A DNA stretch of 64,000 nucleotides from an uncultured Bacteroidia bacterium (GCA_902782225.1 CACZMF010000005.1:245320-309319); one strand, 5' to 3'; counted from the stretch's first letter, positions 1 to 10,158 are shown. The notes: a model not told the origin generated them from the letters alone. Program-made: numbers and translations.

Positions 1-1707
1 AGGGGTCTTTCCGGAAGGCACGGCATCACCGGAAATGAGACGGGCAAGCGCGGGGCCGCCCATCGTGCCGGGATGGAACGAATAGAGGAGGGCGTCGCAG
101 TTGGGAAGGTCCCTCTCGATTGTCAGGGGGCGCCCTGCCATCACCACGGCCACAACCCTCTTGCCGGAGGCCCTCAGAGCCTTCAGCAAAGCGCTCTGGG
201 AGCCGATGAGGTCGAGATTCGAAAGGCAGTGTGCCTCACCCGAAAGTATGGCCTCCTCGCCCACGAACGCGATCACCACGTCGGCACGGCGGGCTGCCGC
301 CACGACATCGTCGAAGCGTTCCCTTTCCTCCCTGCTGTAACGCAGTCCGGGCACATAGTCGACCTTGCCGGGGAAGCGCTCGCGAAGGGCTGCCAGCGGC
401 GTGACGGTGTGGTCTTTCTCACCGTCGAAGGACCAGGTCCCGAGCTGGTCGTGGGGGGCGTCGGCAAGCGGGCCGGTCACGAGGATACGGCGCACCTCTC
501 CGGAATCGAGCGGAAGCACGCCATTGTCGTTCTTGAGCAGCACGGCCGAAGCCTCTGCCGTCCTGCAGGCAGCCTCCAGGTGCGCGGGAGCGTACTGGAC
601 GGCTCGGGAAGCCTCCACATCCACGTAGGGATTTTCGAACAACCCGAGCAACAGCTTGACACGCAGGATATTGCGCACGGCGTTATCTATAGCCTTTTCG
701 CTCACGGCCCCGGAGCGCACCAGGTCTTCGAGGTGGGAAATGAAACCGAAGGTCATCATATCCATGTCCACACCCGCCGCCAAGGCCTTGGCCACCACGT
801 CCTTGCGGTCGGTGCCGAATCCGTGGGACACCATTTCGCCCATGGAATTCCAGTCGGTGACCACGAGTCCGTCGAAGCCCCATTCGTCGCGCAGCACATC
901 CCTGAGCACGAACGCGTTGCCAGTGGAGGGCACTCCGTCGTTGTCGTTGAACGAAGTCATAAGAGTCTGTGCCCCGGCCCGGACAGCCGCCTCGAAAGGA
1001 GGCAGGTAGATATTGCGCAACTGCCTTTCTGTCAGGAAGGTGCTGTTGTAGTCACGACCTCCTTCGGCAGCTCCGTAGCCCACGAAATGCTTGATGCAGG
1101 CAGCCACGGACGTGGAGTCGGGAGTCCTTCCCTGATAGCCGTGCACCATCGCCTCGGCCATCCTGGCGTCGAGATAGGTGTCTTCGCCGCTGCCCTCCGC
1201 AATACGCCCCCACCTGGGGTCTCGGGCAATGTCGAGCATAGGAGAAAAAGTCCAGCGCACACCCTGGGCGCTCGCCTCGACGGCCGCCACCCGGGCGCCC
1301 TGTTCGACGAGTGCCGGGTCGAAGGTGGCCGCCAGCCCGAGCGGTATGGGGAACACCGTATGGAAGCCATGGATCACGTCACGGGCCACCAGAAGAGGTA
1401 TTCCAAGGCGGGACTCCTCGACGCAGATACGCTGGAGTTCGTTGACCTTCTCCGGATCCACCTCGTTGAGCACGGAACCGATCTGGCCCTTGCGCAGGGC
1501 CTCCGCATAGGATGCCACGTCGCCTCCGGCCGAAACCTGGTTCATCTGGCCTATCTTCTCGGCAAGGGTCATGCGTGAAAGTATACTTTCGATGCGTTTT
1601 TCGGTTTCCTGGTCAGAGCCCACAGTGGACACCTGCCCGCCGCCGCACGACTGGAGCATCAGTGCGGACGCGAGGATGAGCAGTGTAGATTTTACAGTTA
1701 TTCTCAT
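1..1707 (-). CDS. Glycoside hydrolase family 3 beta-glucosidase (BglX-like), 3' end outside window
   Basis: Read by translating the minus strand from the ATG at 1707; the frame stays open to base 1, so the C-terminal part is missing. The N-terminus is a lipoprotein signal ending in LQSC. The GH3 N-terminal barrel follows, with RMTLAEKIGQM near residue 45 and the nucleophile-type motif VVTDW (Asp at about residue 285). The second domain is entered before the edge, ending in SGDAVPSGKTP, which is typical of BglX-like enzymes. The family removes glucose from the non-reducing end of beta-glucans and oligosaccharides. The start codon overlaps the GH16 stop by four bases (ATGA), so the two are probably translationally coupled. 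It is the last visible gene of PUL 1 and probably finishes the oligosaccharides released by GH16. Substrate linkage is inferred from context. Confidence 0.9.
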   Translation of the reverse strand, partial: MRITVKSTLLILASALMLQSCGGGQVSTVGSDQETEKRIESILSRMTLAEKIGQMNQVSAGGDVASYAEALRKGQIGSVLNEVDPEKVNELQRICVEESRLGIPLLVARDVIHGFHTVFPIPLGLAATFDPALVEQGARVAAVEASAQGVRWTFSPMLDIARDPRWGRIAEGSGEDTYLDARMAEAMVHGYQGRTPDSTSVAACIKHFVGYGAAEGGRDYNSTFLTERQLRNIYLPPFEAAVRAGAQTLMTSFNDNDGVPSTGNAFVLRDVLRDEWGFDGLVVTDWNSMGEMVSHGFGTDRKDVVAKALAAGVDMDMMTFGFISHLEDLVRSGAVSEKAIDNAVRNILRVKLLLGLFENPYVDVEASRAVQYAPAHLEAACRTAEASAVLLKNDNGVLPLDSGEVRRILVTGPLADAPHDQLGTWSFDGEKDHTVTPLAALRERFPGKVDYVPGLRYSREERERFDDVVAAARRADVVIAFVGEEAILSGEAHCLSNLDLIGSQSALLKALRASGKRVVAVVMAGRPLTIERDLPNCDALLYSFHPGTMGGPALARLISGDAVPSGKTP

Positions 1708-2840
1708 TTTTTCTTGAAAACTCTTACGTAATCAACCTGCATGGTGCACGGGAGGGCGTTTTCATCCACGCCCTGGCTGCCGCCCCAGTCACCGCCCCAG
1801 GCAAGGTTGAGAATGATATAGAAATTCTTGTCGAACGGCCAGGTGTCGTCGCTGCCCGTCTTGTCGTTGGCATAAGTGAAATGCATTTTGCCGTCCACAT
1901 AGAACATGAGGGCATCCGGAGTCCATTCCAGCGCGTACACGTGGAAATCGTCTTCCGCACCGGCAGTGTACTGCTCGTGAGTCTTCTGGGTCCCGATCGC
2001 GTGGTAGTATTTCTTGCAGTGGATGGACGACGATGTGTAGTTGGGATGGTATCCCACCTCTTCCATGATGTCAATTTCGCCGCACCCCGGCCAGCCGCGG
2101 CTGAAGTCGTCCGGCATCATCCAGAAGGCGGGCCAGGTGCCTTTTCCCTTCGGAAGCTTGATGGACGCCTCCATGTAGCCATAGGTCCACGATTTTTTGG
2201 AGTACATACGGGCGGAGATGACGTCCGAGCCATCCCTGACGGCACGGATATTCAGCGCCCCGCCTTCCACGAAAGCGGTTTTCACGCCGTTGCGGGCGCC
2301 GGGGACATAGGTCTGCCGTTCGTTGTTCACCCATCCTGCGGGCTTGCTCTCGAAACGCCAGTTCGCCATGTCGGGCATGCTGCCGTCGGGAAGGTCGAAC
2401 TCGTCGTTCCAGTCGAGATCATAACCCTCGGGCACGCGGATCGTGGGATCCACCGGGGGCTTGACGGCGGCGGGATTCAGGGCCTGTGTCACGCCCAGCT
2501 CCTTTGTGGCGCTGCCGTAACGGAAGGTCAGCACGGTGGTGCGGTCCTTGTCGCCGGGGTTTTCCTTTATGGTCAGCTTAAGCTTCGTGGTGCCCGAAAT
2601 GCCTCCCGAAGGGAACACGCTGCACCACTCCTTGTCCGCTACGATGACGCCCCAGTCGCAGTCGGCCGTGACGGCCACCTCGCCTTCCCACGCTTCGCAG
2701 GAGACGCTGACGGCGGCAGGGTCGAAGCTCAGCGATCCCGACGGCTTGTCGGGATTCACCGGCTTCCCGTTGCAAGCCGTTGTAAGAAGGGTTGCTGCTG
2801 CCAGGAGCAGCAACCCTTGTTTCAAAGACTTGACGGTCAT
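1704..2840 (-). CDS. BACON-GH16 endo-beta-glucanase lipoprotein (laminarinase-like)
   Basis: 378 residues. A lipoprotein signal (TLLTTAC, Cys 23) is followed by a BACON-type beta-sandwich at about 35-120, a linker, and a GH16 jelly roll from about 140 to the end. The catalytic motif GEIDIMEEVG is intact, with Glu255, Asp257 and Glu260 in the ExDxxE arrangement. GH16 enzymes cut beta-1,3 or mixed beta-1,3/1,4 glucans internally, and laminarinase-type is the best reading. Surface lipoprotein location is inferred from the signal. The gene starts directly after the stop of the glycan-binding lipoprotein and overlaps the GH3 start by four bases. Exact substrate (laminarin, curdlan, mixed-linkage glucan or even a galactan) cannot be fixed from sequence alone. 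Confidence 0.92.
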   Translation of the reverse strand: MTVKSLKQGLLLLAAATLLTTACNGKPVNPDKPSGSLSFDPAAVSVSCEAWEGEVAVTADCDWGVIVADKEWCSVFPSGGISGTTKLKLTIKENPGDKDRTTVLTFRYGSATKELGVTQALNPAAVKPPVDPTIRVPEGYDLDWNDEFDLPDGSMPDMANWRFESKPAGWVNNERQTYVPGARNGVKTAFVEGGALNIRAVRDGSDVISARMYSKKSWTYGYMEASIKLPKGKGTWPAFWMMPDDFSRGWPGCGEIDIMEEVGYHPNYTSSSIHCKKYYHAIGTQKTHEQYTAGAEDDFHVYALEWTPDALMFYVDGKMHFTYANDKTGSDDTWPFDKNFYIILNLAWGGDWGGSQGVDENALPCTMQVDYVRVFKKK

Positions 2841-5312
2841 TTACTTCACTCTCTTGAGGACAAACTGCCAGGCAATGCTTCCGCCGTTGTTGCCCGTGGC
2901 CGTGAAGCTCATGAGCACGAGCTTGTCGGCGGTGTATTCCTTGACGTAGAGATAAGGCTCATCCACGAAGGCGTTGTTGGGCACATAGGAGAAGATTGCT
3001 CCAGGAGCAAGCTTGATCACGTCGTAGTCGCCTATGGATGTCAGCTCGTAGTCGAAAGTGGCCTTGTCGGTCTTGATACGGAAGTCGTCGCCGTAGGGAG
3101 AATCGACCTTGCGGTCGTTGTAGGCGGTCACGTCCTTGTTGATGTATGTCATTCCGTCGGACGGGTCGATGGTGTACTTGCCGTCGGCCGTGAAAGTGAC
3201 CACATCGTCATACATGGAGGCGTTGTCCTTGCAGTGGGCTTCGCCGGACCACCATCCAAGAGGATTGGCGAGGGTCTCGCCGCAGCCGAAGTGGCCGTTC
3301 ACGTCGGGATCCCAGGTCCAGGAGCCGACAATCGCCTCGTCCACGCTGCCCGGATCGGCCGGAGCGTCGCCCTGGCCCTCCTTCGGACGGAGGATGATCT
3401 GCCATGAGATTCCCTCGTAGACGGCCACGAGAACCAGGCGCTCGCTTGTCATTTCCTTGATATGCAGGCGGTTGGGCTGATCGTCAATGACTCCCGCATT
3501 GGGGATGTAGCCGAAGAGCACGCCGGCGGGAAGCTCGATGTAGGGAGCGATGTCGTCTTCGTCAAGCACATAGGTGGCTTCCTGCCTTTCGGCGGGAGCG
3601 TCGTAGTCGTTGCCGTCGCCGGAATAGAGTTCGGCATGGTAGCCTGAATCCTTGTTGGCATAGACCACGCCGTCGGCACCCGGATCGAAGACATATCTGC
3701 CGTCGGCGAAGAAGGTGAGTTCATCATCCTTCACGCCCCAGGCGTCCTTGTCGTGAGGCACTGCGCTCCACCATTCGGTGGCGGCTGCGAAACTGCTGCC
3801 GCAGCCCATATAGCCCTGGGTCTCATTGTCGTAAACCCAAGTCTTGCTGGTCTGGCCGAAGAGAGGGTTGGATTCGTCAGCGCCTCCCTTGGGACGGAAG
3901 ATCAGCTGCCAGGCGATGCCGTCGAACTTGGCTGCGAGCACCATACGCTCGGCGGAGAGTTCCTTGATATACAGGTGGGTAGGCTCTTTGAGCACGGCGG
4001 AATGGGGCACGTAGCTGAAGAGTATGCCGGCAGGAAGTTCGATGTAGTCGCCGTCGGCGTCCGAGCCGAGGGTGTATGTGGAGGTCTGGGCCTCGGCGGG
4101 TGCGTCGTAGTCGTTGCCGTCGCCGGAGTAGAGTTCAGCGTGGTAGCCGGAATCCTTGTTGACATAGACCAGGCCGTCGGGACCGGGGTTGAAGGCGTAT
4201 TTGCCATCCTTGAAGAAGGTGATCTCGTCGTCGGTCACGCCCCAGGCGTCCTTGTCGTGGGGCACTGCGCTCCACCACTCGGTGGGATTGCCGACACCGG
4301 AGCCGCAGCCCATATAGCCCTGCACCTCGTTGTCGAGCACCCAGGTCTTGCTTTCCTTGCCGAACAGGGGGTCTTCCTTGCCGGCGACGGAGCCCTCGGG
4401 CACGAATTCATAATAGAAGGAAATGCCGTCGGCATTGGCGGGAGTCTTCGCCGTGGCCATGAGCTGAAGCTTCTTCTTCATGGCGCTGGTCTTGGTCTCA
4501 AGCACCTGATAGCGGGGGCTTTCGACGAGGGACTTGTGGACCACGTATGACAGGATGCTGCCCGGATCGAGCACGAGGAAGATCTCCTCGATTCCGGCAT
4601 CGTTCCAGCTGTTCTTGAAAGTGTAGCCGGTGGTCTTCTGTTCGGCGGGGAACAGGTAGTCGTCATCCAGCTGGGCGTGGCCTGCGGGATACTCGGCATC
4701 CTTCTTGGCGTATGCCTGGCCGTCACCGGGATTGTAGGTGTACTTGCCGTCATTGGTGAAGGTCATCACGTCGTCGTAGAGAAGGCCGTCCTTCCCGTTG
4801 GGGTCGCACTGCCACCATCCCTTGGGATCGCCCACGGGACCGCAGGCAATGTGGCCGTATTCAGCTGAATTCCATATCCAGTTCTGCGAGGAGCCGCCGG
4901 AGATGGCGCGCACGTAGGGAGATGCATCGAAGGGATCGTGGTAGGTGTTTTCAAACTTGAAAGTCTTGAGCACGGAGCTGGCGGACAGGCCGTTGGAGTT
5001 GTAGGCCTTGACTTCCACCTGATGCTCGCCGGCCTCGCGGAAACGCAGGGAGATGCCGTTTCCGGTGTATGCATAGACCTTGGAGGCCTTGCCGTCGATC
5101 AGTTCGGAACCGAAATTCCACACGGGCACCATACCCTTGTTCTTCAGGGTGAAAGTGGCCATGTTGCTCGCCTGGTCCACCTCGATGACCACGTCGAAAT
5201 CGGAAGCGGACGGCACGGCGGACGGCACGATCTCGGGATAGACCGGACGGCAGGCCGCGAGAGACAGGCCCAGGAGAGCGGCGGAGATGATATATTTCCA
5301 AATATTTTTCAT
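2841..5312 (-). CDS. Surface glycan-binding-type lipoprotein with PKD-like domain and four repeats
   Basis: 823 residues with lipoprotein signal (LSLAAC). Residues about 30-120 look like a PKD/Ig-type domain. Four copies of a ~165-residue module follow, starting near residues 145, 323, 490 and 668, each with a W-x-W/Y opening, a GCG...WW segment, a DD...FFxDGKY strand and an LFSYxP-type segment near the end. Repeats 2 and 3 are nearly identical over long stretches (for example WWSAVPHDKDAWGV), which implies recent duplication. Its place directly after SusD and before GH16 is that of surface glycan-binding proteins in Bacteroides beta-glucan PULs; the binding role is inferred. No catalytic motif was recognised. 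The stop codon abuts the GH16 start with no gap. Confidence 0.8.
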   Translation of the reverse strand: MKNIWKYIISAALLGLSLAACRPVYPEIVPSAVPSASDFDVVIEVDQASNMATFTLKNKGMVPVWNFGSELIDGKASKVYAYTGNGISLRFREAGEHQVEVKAYNSNGLSASSVLKTFKFENTYHDPFDASPYVRAISGGSSQNWIWNSAEYGHIACGPVGDPKGWWQCDPNGKDGLLYDDVMTFTNDGKYTYNPGDGQAYAKKDAEYPAGHAQLDDDYLFPAEQKTTGYTFKNSWNDAGIEEIFLVLDPGSILSYVVHKSLVESPRYQVLETKTSAMKKKLQLMATAKTPANADGISFYYEFVPEGSVAGKEDPLFGKESKTWVLDNEVQGYMGCGSGVGNPTEWWSAVPHDKDAWGVTDDEITFFKDGKYAFNPGPDGLVYVNKDSGYHAELYSGDGNDYDAPAEAQTSTYTLGSDADGDYIELPAGILFSYVPHSAVLKEPTHLYIKELSAERMVLAAKFDGIAWQLIFRPKGGADESNPLFGQTSKTWVYDNETQGYMGCGSSFAAATEWWSAVPHDKDAWGVKDDELTFFADGRYVFDPGADGVVYANKDSGYHAELYSGDGNDYDAPAERQEATYVLDEDDIAPYIELPAGVLFGYIPNAGVIDDQPNRLHIKEMTSERLVLVAVYEGISWQIILRPKEGQGDAPADPGSVDEAIVGSWTWDPDVNGHFGCGETLANPLGWWSGEAHCKDNASMYDDVVTFTADGKYTIDPSDGMTYINKDVTAYNDRKVDSPYGDDFRIKTDKATFDYELTSIGDYDVIKLAPGAIFSYVPNNAFVDEPYLYVKEYTADKLVLMSFTATGNNGGSIAWQFVLKRVK

Positions 5313-5323
5313 TGCCTTGATTA

Positions 5324-6820
5324 TTAATAGTTGTTCTGCACGAGCTTGTCATCCTTGTCCATTTCGCCCTGGGGGATAGGCCAGTACTTCTTGGATTCGG
5401 TCCAGTTGGAAGCGGCGGGGCGGAAAGGATGGTTGGAGGCTTTGAGCACGCTGGCGGCGAGTCCGGTGCGGACCAGGTCCCAGTAGCGTTTGCCCTCGCC
5501 CACGAACTCCTTGTGACGCTCTTCGATGATGTCGTCGAGGGAAGTGCCAGTGTCCTGGCTGTGGGCGCGGTCGCGCACCTGCTTCAGCCATGCGGAACCG
5601 TCCTGGCCGGTGCGGTTGGCGAGCTCTGCGGCATTGAGCAGGGTCTCGGCATAGCGGTAGACACGGTGGTTGTTGCCGTGGTTCATGTTGGGATCGCCCT
5701 TGTAGCCATGGTTGCCGCCGGTGCGGCCGATGTACTTGAGGAGGAAGTAACCGGTGTCCTCCCAGCGGGGTGTGTATTCCGAGCGCTTGTCGGACCAGTT
5801 GAGTATGCCTCCGTCCCTGCGGATATCGCTCTCGTCATACATCTTGTAGGCCGATTCGTTGACAGAGCCGAAGCCCCATCCGTCCACGAAACCGCTGGAA
5901 GAAGCGGCACCGGGGATGCCCATGAGCACTGCGGTGACCTGGCCTCCGGTCTGGATCGGATGGTCCCAGTCGCGGGTGGCGCCTTCGGAAATGAAGTTGA
6001 TTTCCCAGATGGACTCGGGTCCCCACTCGCCGGATTCAAGCCAAATGCCTGCATAATCGGGCACGAGGGAATACTGGTTGGAGGAGATGATTTCCTTCAT
6101 GTAGTCCAGGGCCTTGGAATAGCGGGAATTGTCGTTCTGGTACATGACCATCTCGGCATAGAGCATGTAGGCCATGGCCTTGGTCACGCGGCCTTCGTTT
6201 CCGACCGGGGCCTTCATGGGAAGGGCGTTCATCTTGAACACTTCCTCAAGGGTGGCGATGACGGCCGAATACACGTCGTCGTGGCCCTTCTGCTCGGTGT
6301 AGTACGGGGTCTTCAGATTGTCCTCGTAGTAGGGAATGTTCCCCCAGAATTTCCAGAGCTGGTTGTAGTAAAAACTGCGGAGCACAAGTGCCTCGGACAC
6401 CCACTGGTCGCGGGTGGCCTTGTCCAGGCCCTGAAGCTTGTCGACGTACTGGAGCACCGTGTTCGCACGGTTGATGCCGGAGTAGCTGATCGTCCAGATC
6501 TGGTTGGGCTGCTCGGTCGGGGTGAGGGTGTAGAAATGGGTCTTGACGAGCGGCGGCTGGTCACCTTCGTTGGAACCGCCGGCGTTGAGGTCGTCACCCA
6601 TGATGTCGCTCACGAGGTAGAGCGCGTTGTACTGATAGAAGTAGTCGTACCACTCGAGGGGGTCGTACGCAGCCACGAGGGATTCGAACATACGGTTTTC
6701 GGTGCTGAAATATTCATCCAGGGGCTCTGAAGAATTGTGGACCGGGGTCACGAAGTCGATAGAGCAGGATGTTGCGCAAAGGGCTGCAATCGCGATGATC
6801 GCTGTGTATATCTTTTTCAT
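5324..6820 (-). CDS. SusD/RagB family nutrient-binding outer-membrane lipoprotein
   Basis: 498 residues; MKKIYTAIIAIAALCATSC is a clear lipoprotein signal. The mature part shows SusD-family features: an early FESLVAAYDP helix, ALVLRSFYYNQLWKFWG (TPR-like region), and the C-terminal RHKEFVGEGKRYWDLVRTG and YWPIPQGEMD blocks. SusD proteins cap the SusC transporter and capture glycan at the cell surface. It lies 15 bp downstream of susC and 11 bp upstream of the binding-protein gene, so it is in the same transcript. Full family length, no lesions seen. Confidence 0.96.
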   Translation of the reverse strand: MKKIYTAIIAIAALCATSCSIDFVTPVHNSSEPLDEYFSTENRMFESLVAAYDPLEWYDYFYQYNALYLVSDIMGDDLNAGGSNEGDQPPLVKTHFYTLTPTEQPNQIWTISYSGINRANTVLQYVDKLQGLDKATRDQWVSEALVLRSFYYNQLWKFWGNIPYYEDNLKTPYYTEQKGHDDVYSAVIATLEEVFKMNALPMKAPVGNEGRVTKAMAYMLYAEMVMYQNDNSRYSKALDYMKEIISSNQYSLVPDYAGIWLESGEWGPESIWEINFISEGATRDWDHPIQTGGQVTAVLMGIPGAASSSGFVDGWGFGSVNESAYKMYDESDIRRDGGILNWSDKRSEYTPRWEDTGYFLLKYIGRTGGNHGYKGDPNMNHGNNHRVYRYAETLLNAAELANRTGQDGSAWLKQVRDRAHSQDTGTSLDDIIEERHKEFVGEGKRYWDLVRTGLAASVLKASNHPFRPAASNWTESKKYWPIPQGEMDKDDKLVQNNY

Positions 6821-6835
6821 ATCTGCATCCGATGT

Positions 6836-9800
6836 TTAGAAGTTGACATTGACGCCGAAGGTGAAAGTACGGGCCTGCGGATAGACGCCGCGGTCGATGC
6901 CGACTTCAGTGCCAAAGCCGTTGCCGCCGGTCACTTCAGGATCGCATCCGGTGTACTTGGTGAGAGTGAAGGCGTTCTCGGCCTGGACGAAGAGCCTCAG
7001 GCGGGAAATCGCAGCCACTTTGGTGATCTTCTGCGGGAGGGTGTAGCCCAGCTGTATGTTGCGGGCACGCAGGAATGAAGCATCCTCGACCCAGAGGTCT
7101 GACACGCGGTAGTTCTCGTTGGCGGAGTCGAACACGAAGCGGGGATACCTGTTGGTGCTGCCTTCGCCGGTCCAGCGGTTGAGGATGGACTTGGGAAGAT
7201 TGATGTAGTAGAGGTCGGTGCGGCGGGTCACATTGAATGCCTGGGCGCCGAGCTGTCCCTGGAGGAACATGTTGAAATCGAAGCCCTTGAATTCGAAGCC
7301 GATGTTGAGGCCGAAGGTCCAGTCGGGCATACCCTTGCCGATGTAGGTGCGGTCGGCGTCGTCGATCTTGCCGTCGGGGATGGGCCTGTGGTTCTCGTCG
7401 AATGCACCGGCGATATCCTTGAACTTCACGTCACCGGGCTGCGCCTTGGGCTGGAGGAGTGCCCCCTGGGCGTTGACATAGGAATTGACCTCTTCCATAT
7501 TCTGGAAAATGCCGGCGGTCTGGTAGCCGTAGAAGTAAGGGAAAGGAAGGCCCACGACACCACGTGTGAGCGTGCCGATCTTGTGGCTGGAGCCGTTCAG
7601 ATAGGGCTCCTCGCCGCTGGCGCTGCGTATGCCGAGGTCGGTCAGGCGGTTCTTGTTCCAGGTGGCGTTGGCATTCACGTGGTAGTTGAAGTCGCCCACG
7701 TGGTCGCGGTAGCTCAGGTCCAGTTCCACGCCTCCGTTGACCATGGAGCAGAGGTTTCCGACGGGAGCGGAGTCGCCCGCGTAGCCGGGAACCGGCATCT
7801 CATGGAGCATTCCGGAAGTGAGCTTGTTGTAGACGTCGACGGAGGCGGTGAGCCTGTTGCCCCACATGCCGTAGTCGAGGCCGAGGTCGGTCTGGATGGA
7901 CTGTTCCCACATGACTCCGGGATTGGAAAGGCCGGAAGGCTTGGTGCCCTGGTTGATGGACTCGGTGCCGTTGGCTCCGGATCCGAAGACGTAGTTGTTG
8001 CCGCCGTTGGCATAGACCGCGTAGCGGAAATCACCTATGCTGTCGGAACCGTTCACGCCCCAGGAGCCGCGTAGCTTGAGGGTGGAAATCTGGGAAACTC
8101 CCTTCATGAAGGGTTCGTTCTTGATGTTCCAGCCCAGGGAGAAGGACGGGAAGGTGCCCCATTTGTGGTCTGCGCCGAAGCGGCTCGATGCGTCACGGCG
8201 AACGGTGAACTCGGCCATATAGCGCTCGTCGTAGTTGTAGGACACACGGCCGAAGTAGGACAGGAGGCTGTAGGGAATGGAATTCCAGCGGCCCCAGCCG
8301 TTGCGGTCGCCGTCTTCGGTTTTGCCGTAGGTGTTGTCAACGGAAATCTTCCATTCGTCATAAGGGTACTGAAGGCCCTTGGAAGACGCTCCCAGATAAG
8401 AACTGGTGGAACGGTAGATGGTGTTGCCGAGCACTGCGTTGATGCCGTGCAGACCGAACTGCTTGTCGTAGGTGAGCAGATTCTCGACCTGCCAGGTGAG
8501 ATACTGGTTCATCGACTGGGAAGCGCTGGTGCCGTAGTTCGTCTTGCTGACGATAGACTCCTTGCCGGTCTTGTCGTAGACCGAAGACTCGGTCACGGTG
8601 TCGTAGCTGAAGCTCTTGGACGACAGGAAGTACTGGAGGCTGTAGCTGTGGCTGGTCACGTAGGTGAGATCGGCGCTTGCCGTGGAGCGGAACTTGAGGC
8701 CGTCCCAGAGATGCACGTCGAGAGCCAGGTTGGCGATCACCTTGTCGGTGCCGTTCTTGCCGCCGGGCTGGCTGAGCTGGGCCAGAGGGTTGGCCTGCTC
8801 GTTGTAGATCGCACCGTCGGCTATGGTGTAGGCGCGGCCGTTCTTGTCGCGGAGGATGTAGGGATAGCCGTCCTTATAGAGGGTCTTGTAGGATTCCTCC
8901 ATGGCTTCCGTGGCGAGGATGGGCTCGGTGGGAGCCATTCCGAGCGCGGAGCCAAGGGGTGATCCGAATTCGGAGTTGTTGCTTATTCCGGCATCGGAGA
9001 TGTGGGAATAGGACAGGTTGGTGCGGAGGTCCATCTTGTTGAACCAATTGCGGTCCTGGCTGCGGTCGAAAATGTTGAAGCCCACATTCTGATGGTAGGT
9101 GAAGCGGTCATAGTAGGAACGGTCGAAAGTGCCGCCTATGGTACCCTTGCGGGAAAGGTAGCCTGCAGAGATGCTGTAATCCACCTTGTCCGTGCCGCCC
9201 ATTATATTGAGATCGTGCTTCATCACGGGAGCGTTCTTGTCGAAAATCGCATCCACCCAGTCGGTGCCGGCACCGAAGGAATAGGGATCGTCGAAGGTGG
9301 GCACCTGGCCGGCATTGAGACGGCCTTCGTTCATGATGACAGCGTACTCGGTGGCGTTCAGGACGGCAGGCTTGCGCCAGGGGTTCTGGAGGCCATAGGA
9401 GAAATCATAGCTGACGGTGGGCTCGCCCTTCCTGCCTTTCTTGGTGGTGATGAGCACCACGCCGTTGGCTGCACGTGCCCCGTAGACTGCTCCGGAAGCG
9501 GCATCCTTGAGGACCTCGATACGTTCGATGTCGTTGGGATTGAGGTAGTCTATGCCGCCCGAAGGCATTCCGTCTATAATATAAAGGGGATCGGAACTGT
9601 TGATGGATCCGACGCCACGGATACGGACCTGTGAACCGGCATTGGGGGCGCCGGAGGTCTGGGTGACGACCACGCCGGAAGTCAGGCCCTGGAGGACGTT
9701 GTCCACGCGGGTCTGGGGAGTGGCCTTGAGGTCGTCTGAAGAAATGCTGGAGATAGCTGCCGTGACCACGGACTTTTTCTGGACGCCGTAGCCTATGACC

Positions 9801-10108
9801 ACGGTCTCTTCCAGCATTTCCGAATCGTCCTCAAGGACGACGTCGATTGTCTGGTCACCTGTGACTGTGATGGTGCGGGGCTCATATCCGATGCAGGACA
9901 CTTCCACGACGGCGCCGCTGGGGACGCTGATGGAGAATGCACCGTTCTCATCGGTCATCGTCCCGTTGGTGGTACCCTGCTGGACGACGAATGCACCCAC
10001 GACCGGCTGATTGGCTTTGTCGCGGATCACGCCGCTGAACTTTGCGTTCTGGGCGAAAACCGCAGCGCAGATCACCAATCCGAGAATCAGAGTTGCAATT
10101 TTTTTCAT
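6836..10108 (-). CDS. SusC/RagA family TonB-dependent transporter (PUL 1)
   Basis: 1,090 residues from the ATG at 10108. An upstream in-frame start at 10180 would put 24 extra residues before the signal peptide (MKKIATLILGLVICAAVFAQ) and was rejected. A carboxypeptidase-regulatory-like domain (FSGVIRDKANQPVVGAFV) is followed by the Ton-box/plug junction ETVVIGYGVQKKSVVTAAIS, plug motifs RIRGVGSINSSDPLYIIDG and GVVLITTKKG, and a long barrel ending in GVNVNF. It imports oligosaccharides across the outer membrane using TonB energy, paired with the downstream SusD. It is the first gene of the beta-glucan PUL. The 190-bp upstream region carries a TAATTTTG promoter element and an inverted repeat. 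Confidence 0.96.
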   Translation of the reverse strand: MKKIATLILGLVICAAVFAQNAKFSGVIRDKANQPVVGAFVVQQGTTNGTMTDENGAFSISVPSGAVVEVSCIGYEPRTITVTGDQTIDVVLEDDSEMLEETVVIGYGVQKKSVVTAAISSISSDDLKATPQTRVDNVLQGLTSGVVVTQTSGAPNAGSQVRIRGVGSINSSDPLYIIDGMPSGGIDYLNPNDIERIEVLKDAASGAVYGARAANGVVLITTKKGRKGEPTVSYDFSYGLQNPWRKPAVLNATEYAVIMNEGRLNAGQVPTFDDPYSFGAGTDWVDAIFDKNAPVMKHDLNIMGGTDKVDYSISAGYLSRKGTIGGTFDRSYYDRFTYHQNVGFNIFDRSQDRNWFNKMDLRTNLSYSHISDAGISNNSEFGSPLGSALGMAPTEPILATEAMEESYKTLYKDGYPYILRDKNGRAYTIADGAIYNEQANPLAQLSQPGGKNGTDKVIANLALDVHLWDGLKFRSTASADLTYVTSHSYSLQYFLSSKSFSYDTVTESSVYDKTGKESIVSKTNYGTSASQSMNQYLTWQVENLLTYDKQFGLHGINAVLGNTIYRSTSSYLGASSKGLQYPYDEWKISVDNTYGKTEDGDRNGWGRWNSIPYSLLSYFGRVSYNYDERYMAEFTVRRDASSRFGADHKWGTFPSFSLGWNIKNEPFMKGVSQISTLKLRGSWGVNGSDSIGDFRYAVYANGGNNYVFGSGANGTESINQGTKPSGLSNPGVMWEQSIQTDLGLDYGMWGNRLTASVDVYNKLTSGMLHEMPVPGYAGDSAPVGNLCSMVNGGVELDLSYRDHVGDFNYHVNANATWNKNRLTDLGIRSASGEEPYLNGSSHKIGTLTRGVVGLPFPYFYGYQTAGIFQNMEEVNSYVNAQGALLQPKAQPGDVKFKDIAGAFDENHRPIPDGKIDDADRTYIGKGMPDWTFGLNIGFEFKGFDFNMFLQGQLGAQAFNVTRRTDLYYINLPKSILNRWTGEGSTNRYPRFVFDSANENYRVSDLWVEDASFLRARNIQLGYTLPQKITKVAAISRLRLFVQAENAFTLTKYTGCDPEVTGGNGFGTEVGIDRGVYPQARTFTFGVNVNF

Positions 10109-10158
10109 ACGCTTTGTGTGCGATGTTTGGTTATTAAAAAAATGAAATGGTTTTGGCG

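Noticed and set aside
73-1578. Long plus-strand open frame of 501 codons over the GH3 gene, and many similar antisense frames elsewhere
   Set aside because: High GC leaves the opposite strand free of stops. The translations are rich in His, Gly, Val and Arg without domain features, while the minus strand encodes a clear GH3 enzyme.
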